Source: CAZJUO01 sp964549245 (GTDB lineage Bacteria; Patescibacteriota; Patescibacteriia; UBA10025; JAHIVO01). Taken from it: a stretch of 22,061 bases of DNA. Below, piece after piece: positions 12,490 to 20,526 of the stretch. Location: contig CAZJUO010000016.1 of NCBI GenBank assembly GCA_964549245.1, positions 1 to 22,061 on the forward strand. Direction: 5' to 3'. Below the pieces are notes generated by a model. It had not been told where the DNA came from and did not search any database. It saw only the letters and a program-made list of their open reading frames with translations. The stretch's first letter is position 1, and every line of letters begins with the position of its first letter. Both the position numbers and the translations under genes were made by a program.

Positions 12490-13590
12490 ATGAAGGTAGC
12501 TCTCGTACATGACCATCTAAATCAATTGGGGGGAGCGGAGCGTGTTTTGAAAGCGTTTAGTGAGCTTTATCCCACAGCGCCGATTCATACGCTGATTTAT
12601 GATGCGGCCGGAACTCACCACCTTTTTAAAAATAGCGAAATAAAAGAATCGTTTATCAGTAAGTTTCCGTTCGCCAAAAAGCGTTTTCGGTGGTATTTGC
12701 CGCTTATGGTGCCGGCTACGGAGAGCTATCCGTTATCTGATTATGACGTAGTTTTATCTGACAGTTCCGGATTAGCCAAAGGGGTCATCACGCCCCCAAA
12801 AACGCTGCATGTCTGTTACTGCCATACGCCTACGCGCTATCTGTGGAGTGACCATAATCAAATTATCGACCGGCTGGAACGCAACCGAATGGTCGGCCGC
12901 TTATCGCAAATGTACCGTAGCTATTTGCGGGTTTGGGATAGGCAGGCGGCGGACCGTGTCGATAAATTTATTGCCAATTCCCAATTTGTTGCCCGCCGGA
13001 TAAAAAAGTACTATTCACGGGATAGCGTTGTCATTAATCCCCCGGTTGATGTTAGCCGGTTTCGCATAGCCGATACCGTAAGCGATTATTTTCTGTTAAT
13101 TTCCAGATTGCGCCCGTATAAGCGTGTTGATATCGCGGTAAAAGCTTTTAATAAGTTAAATTTGCCTTTGTATATTATCGGAGAGGGCGGTGAGGAAAAG
13201 CAGCTACGGGAGATGGCCAATGATAACATCAAGTTCTTAGGCCCGGTATCCGACAAAGAAGTCGTTGAATATATTTCACATTGCCGAGCTTTTATTCACC
13301 CTCAAGAAGAGGATTTTGGCATTACTCCAATTGAAACGATGGCGGCTGGGAGGCCGGTTATCGCTTATGGCGCTGGGGGCGCGCTCGAAACCGTTATTCC
13401 GGGATTAAGCGGTATGCTCTTTGATGAACAATCATGGGAAGCATTGGCTGATACCGTTATTCATTTCAAAGAGGAGGATTTTGATCCTATCAAGATACGG
13501 CAGCATGCGGAACAATACGATACCGCCAATTTTAAACAGCGAATACAGGATTTTTTGACGCGCTCTTGGCAAGATTTTAAATATAGGTAA
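12490..13590 (+). CDS. GT4 family glycosyltransferase (first of three)
   Basis: This is a GT-B fold retaining glycosyltransferase that probably adds a sugar from an NDP- or GDP-sugar to the growing lipid-linked glycan on the cytoplasmic face. N-terminal acceptor domain: VHDHLNQLGGAERV (8-21), the Gly-Gly loop, and CYCHTPTRYLWSDH. C-terminal donor domain: SRLRPYKRVDIAVKAF, IIGEGGEEKQLREM, and the E-x7-E motif in EDFGITPIETMAAG. At 366 aa it is a complete GT4 enzyme, most like mannosyltransferases of the WbaZ/MtfB kind. It starts 4 nt after the preceding stop and shares an operon with it. Confidence 0.93.
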   Translation: MKVALVHDHLNQLGGAERVLKAFSELYPTAPIHTLIYDAAGTHHLFKNSEIKESFISKFPFAKKRFRWYLPLMVPATESYPLSDYDVVLSDSSGLAKGVITPPKTLHVCYCHTPTRYLWSDHNQIIDRLERNRMVGRLSQMYRSYLRVWDRQAADRVDKFIANSQFVARRIKKYYSRDSVVINPPVDVSRFRIADTVSDYFLLISRLRPYKRVDIAVKAFNKLNLPLYIIGEGGEEKQLREMANDNIKFLGPVSDKEVVEYISHCRAFIHPQEEDFGITPIETMAAGRPVIAYGAGGALETVIPGLSGMLFDEQSWEALADTVIHFKEEDFDPIKIRQHAEQYDTANFKQRIQDFLTRSWQDFKYR

Positions 13591-13602
13591 TAATACACAT
13601 AT

Positions 13603-14229
13603 ATGAAAATTATTGCGAAATACCGCTGGTTTATCATCATTATCACCGTTCTGGCTACGGTTGGTTCGCTTGTTTATTCATATATAAAACCCGCCTATTT
13701 TGACACCTCAATTTCATTTTCCATCAACAGGATAAATATGCAGACAACGGAAGATTACCAGTATGACGGTTATTATGCTATACAGGCTTCTGATTTGTTT
13801 TCACAAACGGTTATGAGCTGGTTTATGACCCCTTCAGTGCTGCTGGAAATTTATGAAAAAGCCAACATCGATCCGCAAATAACCAGCATAGAAAGCTTTA
13901 CCTCGCGTTTTAAGACAAAAAAGTATTCTCCTCAAAATATCGTAGTGCGCTACCATGAACGGGATTATGAAACGGCTGACGCTATCGCAACGGCAATTAT
14001 CGACATTGTTGAAAATAAAGCCGCCGAAGCCAATCAGACCTCCGATGATAAGGCCCTATTTGAGGTAGTAAGCTCAAAGCCGGTCATCGTGGAAAGAAAA
14101 CCCGTAGTCTGGCTCAACACGGTCATCGGTTTCGTAGCTGGATTACTATTTAGTGTAGTGGTCGCTTACTTTGTTGAATACTGGCGCCGGGAGGAACGTA
14201 TGGAAGCCAGCGGAGGCAGCGAACAATAA
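13603..14229 (+). CDS. Wzz-like polysaccharide chain-length protein
   Basis: A membrane helix at about 9-28 and a second at about 168-191 flank a roughly 140-residue extracytoplasmic domain, the classical Wzz topology with both ends in the cytoplasm. The second helix is preceded by the family-type Pro-containing segment (VERKPVVWLNTVIGF). No tyrosine-kinase domain is fused, and the C-terminal tail is short and charged. Such proteins set the modal length of the polymer or help export it. It lies between two glycosyltransferases with gaps of 12 and 8 nt, so it belongs to the same operon. Sequence similarity to Wzz is weak; the topology and context carry the call. Confidence 0.75.
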   Translation: MKIIAKYRWFIIIITVLATVGSLVYSYIKPAYFDTSISFSINRINMQTTEDYQYDGYYAIQASDLFSQTVMSWFMTPSVLLEIYEKANIDPQITSIESFTSRFKTKKYSPQNIVVRYHERDYETADAIATAIIDIVENKAAEANQTSDDKALFEVVSSKPVIVERKPVVWLNTVIGFVAGLLFSVVVAYFVEYWRREERMEASGGSEQ

Positions 14230-14237
14230 ATATCAAC

Positions 14238-15353
14238 ATGCGCATTGCCATTGATTTCAGATCCTTGTTAGAGCCTTTTCCTTCGGGTATCAGTGAATAC
14301 GCATACCAGATAATACGGCAGCTCATCGCTATCGACCAGAAGAATGAATATCTTCTTTTTTGTAATGCCCAACGCCCATTGCCCCAGCGAATTGTCAGTT
14401 CTTTCCAGCAAGACAATGTCCGGTTGGTAGCCAGGAAAATTCCCAATAAGGTGTTTAATTCATTGCAAGTTTCCTTTCATAAGCCGCTCATTGATGAAAT
14501 GTGCGGAGGCGCCGACATTTTATTCATGCCGAATATGAATTTCATTAGCCTTTCAAAGAAGGCTAAATTGGTAGTTACTTTGCATGATTGCTCGTTTCTG
14601 TATCCGTCATTTTATTCTACCAAGGCAATGTGGTGGCACCGATTTATCGGCCCTAGGAAAATAATTTCGAGAGCTGATAGAATTATCGCTGTTTCGCGAA
14701 GTACAAAAGAGGATGTACTGCAAAACTTTGGGTTACCGGAAAAAAAAGTAGTAGTAATATATTCAGGGGTGGACGAGAAGTATTTTCAAATGAGAAGTGA
14801 TCAAAGAATAGAAGCTATTAAAAAAAAGTACTCGCTGCGCACGCCGTATGTATTATTTTTGGGAACGGTAGAGAACCGGAAAAATATAAATGGCATACTG
14901 CAAGCCTGGCGGGACATGTCGCCTGATTATAAGCGTAAGCACCAGTTGTTGATAGCCGGCAAGGCTATGAAACGCGACATTGGTTCACACGATCCGTCGG
15001 TACGGTTTTTAGGCTATATCGACGCTGAAGACAAGGCGTATCTCTATGCCCAGGCAACTGCATTTATTTATCCGTCATTTTTTGAAGGGTTCGGCTTGCC
15101 GGTGGTAGAGGCTATGGCCAGCGGCACTCCGGTTATTACCAGTTTTGCTACGGCCCTACCGGAAGTGAGTAGGGGAGCAGCGGTCTATGCAGATCCTTAT
15201 AACAGTGCTGATATTACCAGAGTCATACAGCAGGTACTGGGCGATAGTAGACTACGAGAACAGCTCATACAAAGGGGAAAGGAATGTGCCCGGCTGTATT
15301 CATGGGAAAAAAGCGCACATAATACATTAGAAGTATTTAACTCATTAGTTTAA
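14238..15353 (+). CDS. GT4 family glycosyltransferase (second)
   Basis: This is a GT-B fold glycosyltransferase of 371 aa. The N-terminal domain begins MRIAIDFRSLLEPFPSGISEYAYQ with the Gly-containing acceptor loop and holds LVVTLHDCSFLYPSF. The donor domain shows IAVSRSTKED, IYSGVDEKYF, FLGTVENRKNI, and the E-x7-E motif in FFEGFGLPVVEAMASGTPV, with family-typical ALPEV after it. It would transfer a sugar, probably hexose or deoxyhexose, onto the lipid-linked intermediate. Only 2 nt separate its stop from the next glycosyltransferase, and the two share the same family layout, suggesting an old duplication. Confidence 0.93.
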   Translation: MRIAIDFRSLLEPFPSGISEYAYQIIRQLIAIDQKNEYLLFCNAQRPLPQRIVSSFQQDNVRLVARKIPNKVFNSLQVSFHKPLIDEMCGGADILFMPNMNFISLSKKAKLVVTLHDCSFLYPSFYSTKAMWWHRFIGPRKIISRADRIIAVSRSTKEDVLQNFGLPEKKVVVIYSGVDEKYFQMRSDQRIEAIKKKYSLRTPYVLFLGTVENRKNINGILQAWRDMSPDYKRKHQLLIAGKAMKRDIGSHDPSVRFLGYIDAEDKAYLYAQATAFIYPSFFEGFGLPVVEAMASGTPVITSFATALPEVSRGAAVYADPYNSADITRVIQQVLGDSRLREQLIQRGKECARLYSWEKSAHNTLEVFNSLV

Positions 15354-15355
15354 CT

Positions 15356-16474
15356 ATGAGAATTGGTATTGATGCCCGATTTTATGGTTCCTTTGGCAAA
15401 GGCCTGGGGCGTTACACTCAAAAATTAATAGAGCATCTAGAGATCATTGATCATGAGAATCAGTATTTCATTTTTTTACGCAAAGAGAATTATGCCACTT
15501 ACCAGCCAAAAAGCAATAATTTCCATAAAGTATTAGCGGATTACCGTTGGTATACAGCAAAAGAACAATTATTGATGCCTTGTAAAGCCTGGAGATTGCG
15601 GCTTGACTGCATGCACTTCACGCATTTTAATGTCCCGCTTTTATATTACAGAAAATTTATTGTTACTATTCATGATTTAATACTGGCAAAATATCCTACC
15701 CAACGCGCGACAAAACTTGGTCCACTGACGTATTCGTTAAAACACTTTGCTTATCGCCTGGTTATCAAATCAGCGGTAAAGCGGGCGAAAGCCGTCATAG
15801 CTGTTTCTGAATATACCAAAAAAGAAATTATCCGCTATTTTCATTGTGCTCCGGAAAAAGTTATGGTTACTTATGAAGCGGCTGAACCAGTTCCTGAAAC
15901 CTTTAGCCCGGATCCGCAGGTACTGCAAAAATATGATATTCGACGCCCCTACGTATTGTATATAGGCAATGTCTACCCGCATAAAAATATTGAGGGGCTG
16001 CTCCGTGCATTTAAAAAAGTATTGAAGACTCACCCGGATTACTATCTGGTACTGGTGGGCAAGGAGGATTATTTTTTTAAACGCATTAAAGAAGAAACAC
16101 AGGATCTGCAAATTGAGAACAGGGTGCTATTTCCCGGATTTGTCACTGATAGAGACTTACCCCATCTTTATGCTTTAGCTGCCGCATATGTCTTTCCTTC
16201 ATTTTGCGAGGGGTTTGGGCTACCGGCTTTGGAGGCGTGTTCGTACGGCGTTCCAGTAGCAGCCAGTAATAATTCATGTTTGCCGGAAATTCTTGGTGAG
16301 GCGGGTATATTTTTTGATCCCAATGACCTTGGTGCCATGGAAGGGAAAATTCGTAAAATCATAGAGGACCAAAAGCTAGCTAATACGCTTCGCCAGCGGG
16401 GATATGCTCGCGTACGGCAGTTTAGCTGGAAAAAGATGGCGGAAATCACCAAAAAAGTGTATAATAAAACATAA
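15356..16474 (+). CDS. GT4 family glycosyltransferase (third)
   Basis: This GT-B fold enzyme of 372 aa starts MRIGIDARFYGSFGKGLGRY, with the acceptor-side Gly loop, followed by FIVTIHDLILAKYPT. The donor domain shows IAVSEYTKKEI, YIGNVYPHKNIEG, VLVGKEDYFF, and the E-x7-E motif in FCEGFGLPALEACSYGVPV with SCLPEI. It is most like mannosyltransferases of the GT4 family. It follows the previous gene by 2 nt and precedes the DUF4012 gene by about 25 nt. The specific sugar and linkage cannot be deduced. Confidence 0.93.
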   Translation: MRIGIDARFYGSFGKGLGRYTQKLIEHLEIIDHENQYFIFLRKENYATYQPKSNNFHKVLADYRWYTAKEQLLMPCKAWRLRLDCMHFTHFNVPLLYYRKFIVTIHDLILAKYPTQRATKLGPLTYSLKHFAYRLVIKSAVKRAKAVIAVSEYTKKEIIRYFHCAPEKVMVTYEAAEPVPETFSPDPQVLQKYDIRRPYVLYIGNVYPHKNIEGLLRAFKKVLKTHPDYYLVLVGKEDYFFKRIKEETQDLQIENRVLFPGFVTDRDLPHLYALAAAYVFPSFCEGFGLPALEACSYGVPVAASNNSCLPEILGEAGIFFDPNDLGAMEGKIRKIIEDQKLANTLRQRGYARVRQFSWKKMAEITKKVYNKT

Positions 16475-16499
16475 ATAAATTTGTTTGGGATTGCTATCT

Positions 16500-18901
16500 A
16501 TGGCCACAAGCTACAGTCAAAAACCCAATAAAAGGAGCGTATCGCACGCAGTACCGGCGGCTAATGTTATTGATTTACGTAAGAAAAAAGCAGATAAAGA
16601 CAAAATACCAGAGGCCGCACCAAAAAGTAGCTGGCTTCAGAGGGTAGCTATATTTTTTCAATCAAGAAAGAGAGAACAAAAAAAGGAAACCAAAACGCGT
16701 ATTGCTACAGAAAAGGTAATTGTCTCAAACGCATCATTGGCCAAGGAAGCGGTCAAGCCGGCAAGAAAAAAGCAAGCTCTGCCAAAAAAAAGGCCGCTCC
16801 AGGAAAAAATCGTATTTGGACAGTTCAGCCCATCGCAGGGGTGGTACAAATCACTTCTTGCTTTTGTTGTAATTATTGCAATTTTAATTACCCCGTTTTT
16901 TGGCTTGGCGCTTTATAAACGCGCTAAGCAAGCGGAAGGAAAGGTCATGGGATTGTCATCGACTGCCTATGAAAATCTGCAGCAGGCGGGATCATCAGCG
17001 GCTGACGCAAATGTCGTAGAGGCAAAAATGAATTTTATGCAGGCTGCCAATAATTTTTCTTTGGCCAAACAGCAATTGCAACAGGCAGGCAGCTTGATCG
17101 TCTCGGTAGCCGGTCTTATCCCAGGAAAAGTGCAAAGTGCCAATAGTCTGCTTGAGGCGGGCGAGCATATTAGTACGATAGGGGAATTACTGACTGGTGT
17201 CTTGGAATATACGGCAAGCATTGAAATCAATCCATTAAACGAAAATGAGTCGTCGATGACTGACTATCTGCAATACGTGAAAAACCAGATTGAACCGGCC
17301 CAGGAGGAACTTGATCAAGCGGTGGCTAATATGGAAAAAGTGCGCATTAAAGATTTGCCAGATGAATATCGTGATTCTATCAGCACCGCCAAAGAAACAT
17401 TACCCATGCTGAAGGATAATTTCAAAGATTTTGATTCTTTGGCTGATATTTTATTGGCCGTACTCGGACAAGACAGCCCCAAACGATATTTACTTATTTT
17501 CCAAAATAACCGTGAGTTGCGGCCAACCGGCGGGTTTATCGGCTCTATTGCTTTAGCTGATATTAACAAAGGCAACCTAACTAACCTTGAGGTCCCGGGA
17601 GGCGGTGTGTATGACGTGGCGGGGCAATTACAGGAAAAAATTATCGCGCCAAAACCGCTCTGGCTCGTAAATCCGCATTGGAATATTCAGNNNNNNNNNN
17701 CAAGACCGGAGAGTATCTAGCTCCGCATTTTAAACACTCAACCTCTCGAACCTGGACTTCAAGGTCACCAAACACAGTGGAAAAGGATATTCAGGATTCA
17801 AATTGGTTCCCCGATTTTCCGGCTAGCGCGGAAAAATTGATGTGGTTTTTTGAACGCACTGGCAAGACATCAGTAGATGGCGTGTTATCATTGACTCCTA
17901 CGGTTATAGAAAAATTGCTGGAGATTACCGGACCGATCGAGATGCTAGCCTCATATAATACAGTAGTCGATCAGGATAATTTTATACGGCAAGCGCAATA
18001 TTGGGCTGAAGTAGAATATGATCGGGAAGAAAACAAACCGAAAAAATTCATTGGGGATTTGCTGCCGACACTGCTCAATAAGGTTTTTCAGACCGAGCCG
18101 GACCATCTGATGAAGGTGATATCAGTATTGGTAGATTCATTGACCAGCAGGGATTTATTGTTCTATTTTAATGATGAAAACGTACAGCAAGCAATACATG
18201 ATTTTGGATGGGATGGCGCTATACGCCCGGCAGAAAAAGATTACCTCTATGTAGTTAACACAAATATAGGCGGTGGAAAGACCGACCAGGTGGTTGACCA
18301 GTTTATTGAACATCAGGCCCATATAAAAGAGGACGGATCAGTAGTAAACGCGGTAACTATTACCAGGAAACATAACGGCAATCCCCTGGATCGATGGGGA
18401 GGCCAGGCCAATGTTTCCTATATACGGTTATATGTACCCCGGGGCAGCACTTTAATCAGCGCGCAAGGATTTACCGAGATTCCCGCTTTTCGCTATCAGC
18501 TGCCCGACAGTGAGGCGGTTGTTGATAGTGATTTGGAAAGCATACAGGGCAGCGCGGTGATTGACGAGGCCAGCCAAACACGCATTACCAATGAATTTGG
18601 CAAGACGGTTTTCGGCAATTGGATCAGTTTGGATCCGGGTGAGGTGGTCCAGGCAACTATCGTATATTCGGTTCCTTTTACCGTGGCGCCCGACGGATTA
18701 TTTGACAGAACTGATACGTATCAACTGCTAGTACAAAAACAGCCTGGTGCTATAAACAACTATTTTAGCTCCGAGGTTTTTTATGATGCTGACTATGAAG
18801 TTATCTGGCGAACAGAGGGGGCGTCGTTTGATAGCGGTGCGGTTCGCTATATCAGCGATTTGGTTAAAGACCTGTATTTTGGATTCGTAATAAGAAAATA
18901 A
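16500..18901 (+). CDS. DUF4012 membrane-anchored surface protein, broken by an assembly gap
   Basis: The protein has a Lys-rich cytoplasmic N-terminus (about 1-115), one membrane helix (SLLAFVVIIAILITPFFG), a helical linker, then the DUF4012 domain with the family signature QNNRELRPTGGFIGS and later DSNWFPDFPASAEK. The C-terminus is a beta-rich extracytoplasmic part. It is probably anchored in the membrane, facing outward, and tied to glycan display; DUF4012 proteins of Patescibacteria and Actinobacteria often lie in such clusters. ATG at 16500 is preferred over TTG at 16485; neither has a Shine-Dalgarno site. The reading frame changes across the 10-N gap (17691-17700), so the printed gap length cannot be right. 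The two halves join cleanly if 17691-17794 is left out. Confidence 0.85.
17691..17700. other. assembly gap (10 N)
   Basis: Ten Ns interrupt the DUF4012 gene. The eight bases ATATTCAG occur just before the gap (17683-17690) and again at 17787-17794, where the coding frame resumes in agreement with the family. This points to a scaffolding artefact around 17701-17786 rather than true missing sequence. Confidence 0.95.
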
Positions 18902-18940
18902 CCCTTGGCAGCCTATTAACTAGTAGCTTATCTATACGCT

Positions 18941-18971
18941 GCGGAAAGTTTAAAACTGTTAGCTTTTTTGC
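18941..18971 (+). terminator. weak terminator after the polysaccharide cluster
   Basis: GCGGAAAG (18941-18948) pairs with CTTTTTTGC (18963-18971) using two G-U pairs, with the T run inside the 3' arm. It is located 40 nt after the DUF4012 stop, but the stem is weak. Confidence 0.4.
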
Positions 18972-18981
18972 GTTTAATAAA

Positions 18982-19004
18982 TAATATTAGCTAATATTAG
19001 CTAA
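18982..19004 (+). repeat. 10-bp direct repeat upstream of the ncRNA promoter
   Basis: TAATATTAGC occurs twice head to tail (18982-18991, 18992-19001), followed by TAA. It ends 27 nt before the -35 box of the promoter at 19032 and could be an activator or operator site; the role is unproven. Confidence 0.5.
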
Positions 19005-19031
19005 ATAAAACTATTGTGGATATCTTAGGGC

Positions 19032-19060
19032 TTGACAAAAAAACAAAGGTGGTATATGAT
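19032..19060 (+). promoter_or_regulatory. strong promoter of a candidate ncRNA
   Basis: TTGACA (19032-19037), exactly 17 nt and TATGAT (19055-19060) form a near-consensus promoter with a predicted start near 19067. No ORF with a ribosome site follows, which favours a non-coding transcript. Confidence 0.85.
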
Positions 19061-19066
19061 TATGTG

Positions 19067-19321
19067 TTAATTTGTTTTTTACAATTTAAATAATATCCTT
19101 CGCCGAGCTTGTACAACTCGGCTAAAGGATAAACTCTTTGAGGAGAGAGTCATTTAATAGCTTATAGCATAGGGCCTATAGCTAGTGGTTACATAGTAGC
19201 CATGGCGTATGCAAGGGAGCTATTACTTTTAAACATAATAATATATCGTATATACGGTAGATTACTACCAATAACTTAAGCAAAGAACGGACTCTCAAAC
19301 TCAAAGCAGAGCCCGTTTTTT
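19067..19321 (+). ncRNA. candidate structured ncRNA A (about 255 nt)
   Basis: The transcript from the promoter at 19032-19060 would start with a hairpin in which TATCCTT (19094-19100) pairs with AAAGGATA (19124-19131) and CCGAG with CTCGG. A second hairpin uses ACTCT/AGAGT. Then TAATAGCT (19155-19162) and AGCTATTA (19218-19225) close a domain containing GGTTAC/GTAGCC. It ends at the hairpin plus T tract at 19286-19321. No convincing ORF is present. It resembles no RNA class that I can name; 6S RNA was considered for its size and promoter strength but its ends do not pair with each other. Confidence 0.65.
19286..19321 (+). terminator. terminator of ncRNA A
   Basis: AACGGACTCT (19286-19295) pairs with AGAGCCCGTT (19308-19317) with a single A-C mismatch, followed by a run of T. 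Confidence 0.75.
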
Positions 19322-19374
19322 GTTGATAATGTTTTTCAGAGTAGTAAGGGGGGATTAGTAAAAGGGTATCATTA

Positions 19375-19598
19375 TGAATCAGTATGTTTTCCGGTTTCGA
19401 CTGGAATATTGCTGGTTCTGATATCCGGCGCCGGTAGCCATATTAACTATGGCATAAGCTGGAGTCACTAGCCTCCTTATTATTCTGAAAAATCAAGAGA
19501 GGGCAAGAGGCATGAATTGGTAACTCAAAAGTTGCAAAGGATTGCGCGGGCTGAAATAATAAGGCCTTTGGGAGTTCGATTCTCCCTTCCTCTCTTCA
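19375..19598 (+). ncRNA. candidate ncRNA B with tRNA/tmRNA-like motifs
   Basis: The sequence GGTTTCGACTGG near 19393 matches the motif near the 5' end of tmRNA. At the 3' side there is a textbook T-arm, GGGAG-TTCGATT-CTCCC (19570-19586), followed by a pyrimidine-rich strand and TTCA. AAGAGAGG (19495-19502) pairs perfectly with CCTCTCTT (19589-19596), and CCTTATTATT (19475-19484) with AATAATAAGG (about 19556-19565). However, the two helices cross each other, two extra bases sit between T-arm and acceptor, the 5' flank of GGTTTCGAC does not pair with the 3' end, and no tag ORF ending in Ala-Ala is seen. It is therefore not a normal tmRNA. A terminator follows at 19650-19680. Treat the class as unknown. 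Confidence 0.35.
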
Positions 19599-19649
19599 AA
19601 AATTTGATCCAAACGTACTTCAAAATTGCTCATCAAAAATCTTCATTTC

Positions 19650-19680
19650 AGAGGAAATCAATAAAATGATTTCCTCTCCT
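19650..19680 (+). terminator. terminator after ncRNA B
   Basis: AGAGGAAATCA (19650-19660) and TGATTTCCTCT (19667-19677) form a perfect 11-bp hairpin, followed by a pyrimidine stretch (CCTCTTTCC). Confidence 0.75.
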
Positions 19681-19725
19681 CTTTCCAGCGGGTAATGGCC
19701 GCGTGTCATTACTTGCTGAAAAAAG
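19681..19725. repeat. TTTCCAGC...GCTGAAAAAAG hairpin, copy a
   Basis: CTTTCCAGC (19681-19689) pairs with GCTGAAAAAAG (19715-19725), and inside it GTAATG pairs with CATTAC. There is one C-A mismatch on the plus strand, which would be a G-U pair in a minus-strand RNA. It lies directly after a terminator hairpin. Confidence 0.6.
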
Positions 19726-19737
19726 GATCATTATAAA
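19709..19737 (+). promoter_or_regulatory. possible promoter of ncRNA C
   Basis: TTACTT (about 19709-19714), 17 nt and TATAAA (about 19732-19737) would start a transcript near 19744. The -35 box lies inside hairpin copy a, so the two would interfere if both are used. Confidence 0.45.
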
Positions 19738-19740
19738 AAA

Positions 19741-19893
19741 TTCTGATTATAGAAAAGGAGGGCTAGAAAGGAATATGATTGTGCGGTAATTATATTTTTG
19801 GTGCGAACTAGAGAATATATTACCGTTCGTATTCGGTTCAGTAATTATCGCTTGATAATATAAGCTGGGCCTCTAGTATCCTTCTCTATAGTT
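19741..19893 (+). ncRNA. candidate structured ncRNA C (about 150 nt)
   Basis: A long closing helix joins TATAGAAAAGGA (19748-19759) to TCCTTCTCTATA (19879-19890), with one A-C mismatch, and continues as CTAGA/TCTAG (19763-19767/19872-19876). Inside are two hairpins: CGGTAAT-T-ATATT with AATATATTACCG (19784-19796/19814-19825), and ATTATC-GCTT-GATAAT (19844-19859). The result is a three-way junction. The only ORF with a ribosome-site-like AGGAGGG is four codons long (M-I-V-R). A terminator follows at 19929-19974. The class is unknown. Confidence 0.55.
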
Positions 19894-19928
19894 AGGAAAT
19901 AAGATCTTTACATATTATATAACCAAGT

Positions 19929-19974
19929 GAGGTAGAAAATGTTGGCGAAAATTATAAACATACCTCGTCTTTTT
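19929..19974 (+). terminator. terminator after ncRNA C
   Basis: GAGGT (19929-19933) pairs with ACCTC (19962-19966) and an inner ATGTT pairs with AACAT, followed by a TTTTT run (19970-19974). The stem is interrupted, so it is weaker than the others. Confidence 0.5.
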
Positions 19975-20014
19975 CCAGCGAAGGAGCGGTAATCCGTTCA
20001 TTTGCTGAAAAAAG
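19969..20014. repeat. TTTTTCCAGC...GCTGAAAAAAG hairpin, copy b
   Basis: CTTTTTCCAGCGAA pairs with TTTGCTGAAAAAAG over 14 positions, with the same C-A mismatch as copy a, plus an inner CGG/CCG. Its 5' T run is the T tract of the preceding terminator. It lies 20-30 nt upstream of the 112-aa membrane protein gene. Confidence 0.6.
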
Positions 20015-20042
20015 TAAAAATCAAAAAGTGAAAGGTATTGAA

Positions 20043-20381
20043 ATGTTACAAAGCAAAGCTCTTTCAATCGTAATATTAGCCCTATTGATCGGTGCATTTT
20101 TTGTAATCAACGGTACGGACGATACAACTAGCATGATAATTAAGCAATGCGTAGTTGTATTTTTCTTCTGTTTAATGGTATTGTGGCTTTTCAAGATGCT
20201 AATGGAATTTGAAAATAAAAAGCAGGAATTAATATTCCGATGGATATTTAATGCCGGGTTTGCGTTATTGGTTGTTGACTCGATAACATCTCTTCCGGTT
20301 GCTATGGCTATTGTATTAGCGATTAGTTCGATTATTAGCCTGGCATGTATATACAGTTATAAACCAGTCTGTAATCAATAG
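20043..20381 (+). CDS. small three-helix membrane protein (112 aa)
   Basis: Hydrophobic segments lie at about residues 7-24, 33-53 and 66-105 (the last may be two short helices), with a polar loop E-F-E-N-K-K-Q-E-L between. The start is chosen at ATG 20043, since AAAGG lies 8 nt upstream; a GTG at 20028 is in frame but lacks a ribosome site. No family is recognised and no catalytic residues are visible. The gene is a single transcription unit with hairpin b before it and a perfect terminator after it (20389-20433). It is one of a series of small membrane or secreted proteins in this region with proper Shine-Dalgarno sites, unlike most genes earlier in the window. Confidence 0.75.
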   Translation: MLQSKALSIVILALLIGAFFVINGTDDTTSMIIKQCVVVFFFCLMVLWLFKMLMEFENKKQELIFRWIFNAGFALLVVDSITSLPVAMAIVLAISSIISLACIYSYKPVCNQ

Positions 20382-20388
20382 GAATATT

Positions 20389-20433
20389 TCAGAAGGCATG
20401 ATAAAGTATCATCCTCTGCCTTCTGACCTTTTT
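20389..20433 (+). terminator. terminator of the 112-aa gene
   Basis: TCAGAAGGCA (20389-20398) and TGCCTTCTGA (20417-20426) pair perfectly, with TGATA/TATCA nested inside, followed by CCTTTTT. Confidence 0.85.
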
Positions 20434-20493
20434 CCAGATCATAATTCGCAGTTATCCAAGATTATAATCGGTATCTGAATGTGGTCTGAAAAA
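20428..20493. repeat. TTTTTCCAGA...TCTGAAAAA hairpin, copy c
   Basis: CTTTTTCCAGA (20428-20438) pairs with TCTGAAAAA (20485-20493), and inside GATCATAAT pairs with ATTATAATC. Both stems have a C-A mismatch on the plus strand that is G-U on the minus strand. It directly follows the terminator at 20389. Confidence 0.55.
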
Positions 20494-20526
20494 TGGACAA
20501 AAAGCCGGTAAGCATAGGAGTAAAAG

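Noticed and set aside
14150..14446. Minus-strand ORF (98 aa) across the Wzz-like and glycosyltransferase junction
   Set aside because: It is antisense to two well-supported genes and shows no recognisable domain.
19067..19321. ncRNA A as 6S RNA
   Set aside because: The 5' and 3' ends do not form a common closing stem and there is no large central bubble; the 5' hairpin and the terminator are separate.
19656..19691. Short ORF running through the terminator after ncRNA B
   Set aside because: It lies within the terminator stem and hairpin copy a, is very short, and has no independent support.
19939..19992. 17-aa ORF (start MLAKIINIPRLF) with a weak GAGG ribosome-like site
   Set aside because: It overlaps the hairpin terminator of ncRNA C and the arm of hairpin copy b; the coding look is explained by those elements.
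19681..20014. Hairpins a and b as integron attC sites
   Set aside because: The conserved attC core triplet pattern (GTTRRRY/RYYYAAC) is absent and no integrase gene is visible.
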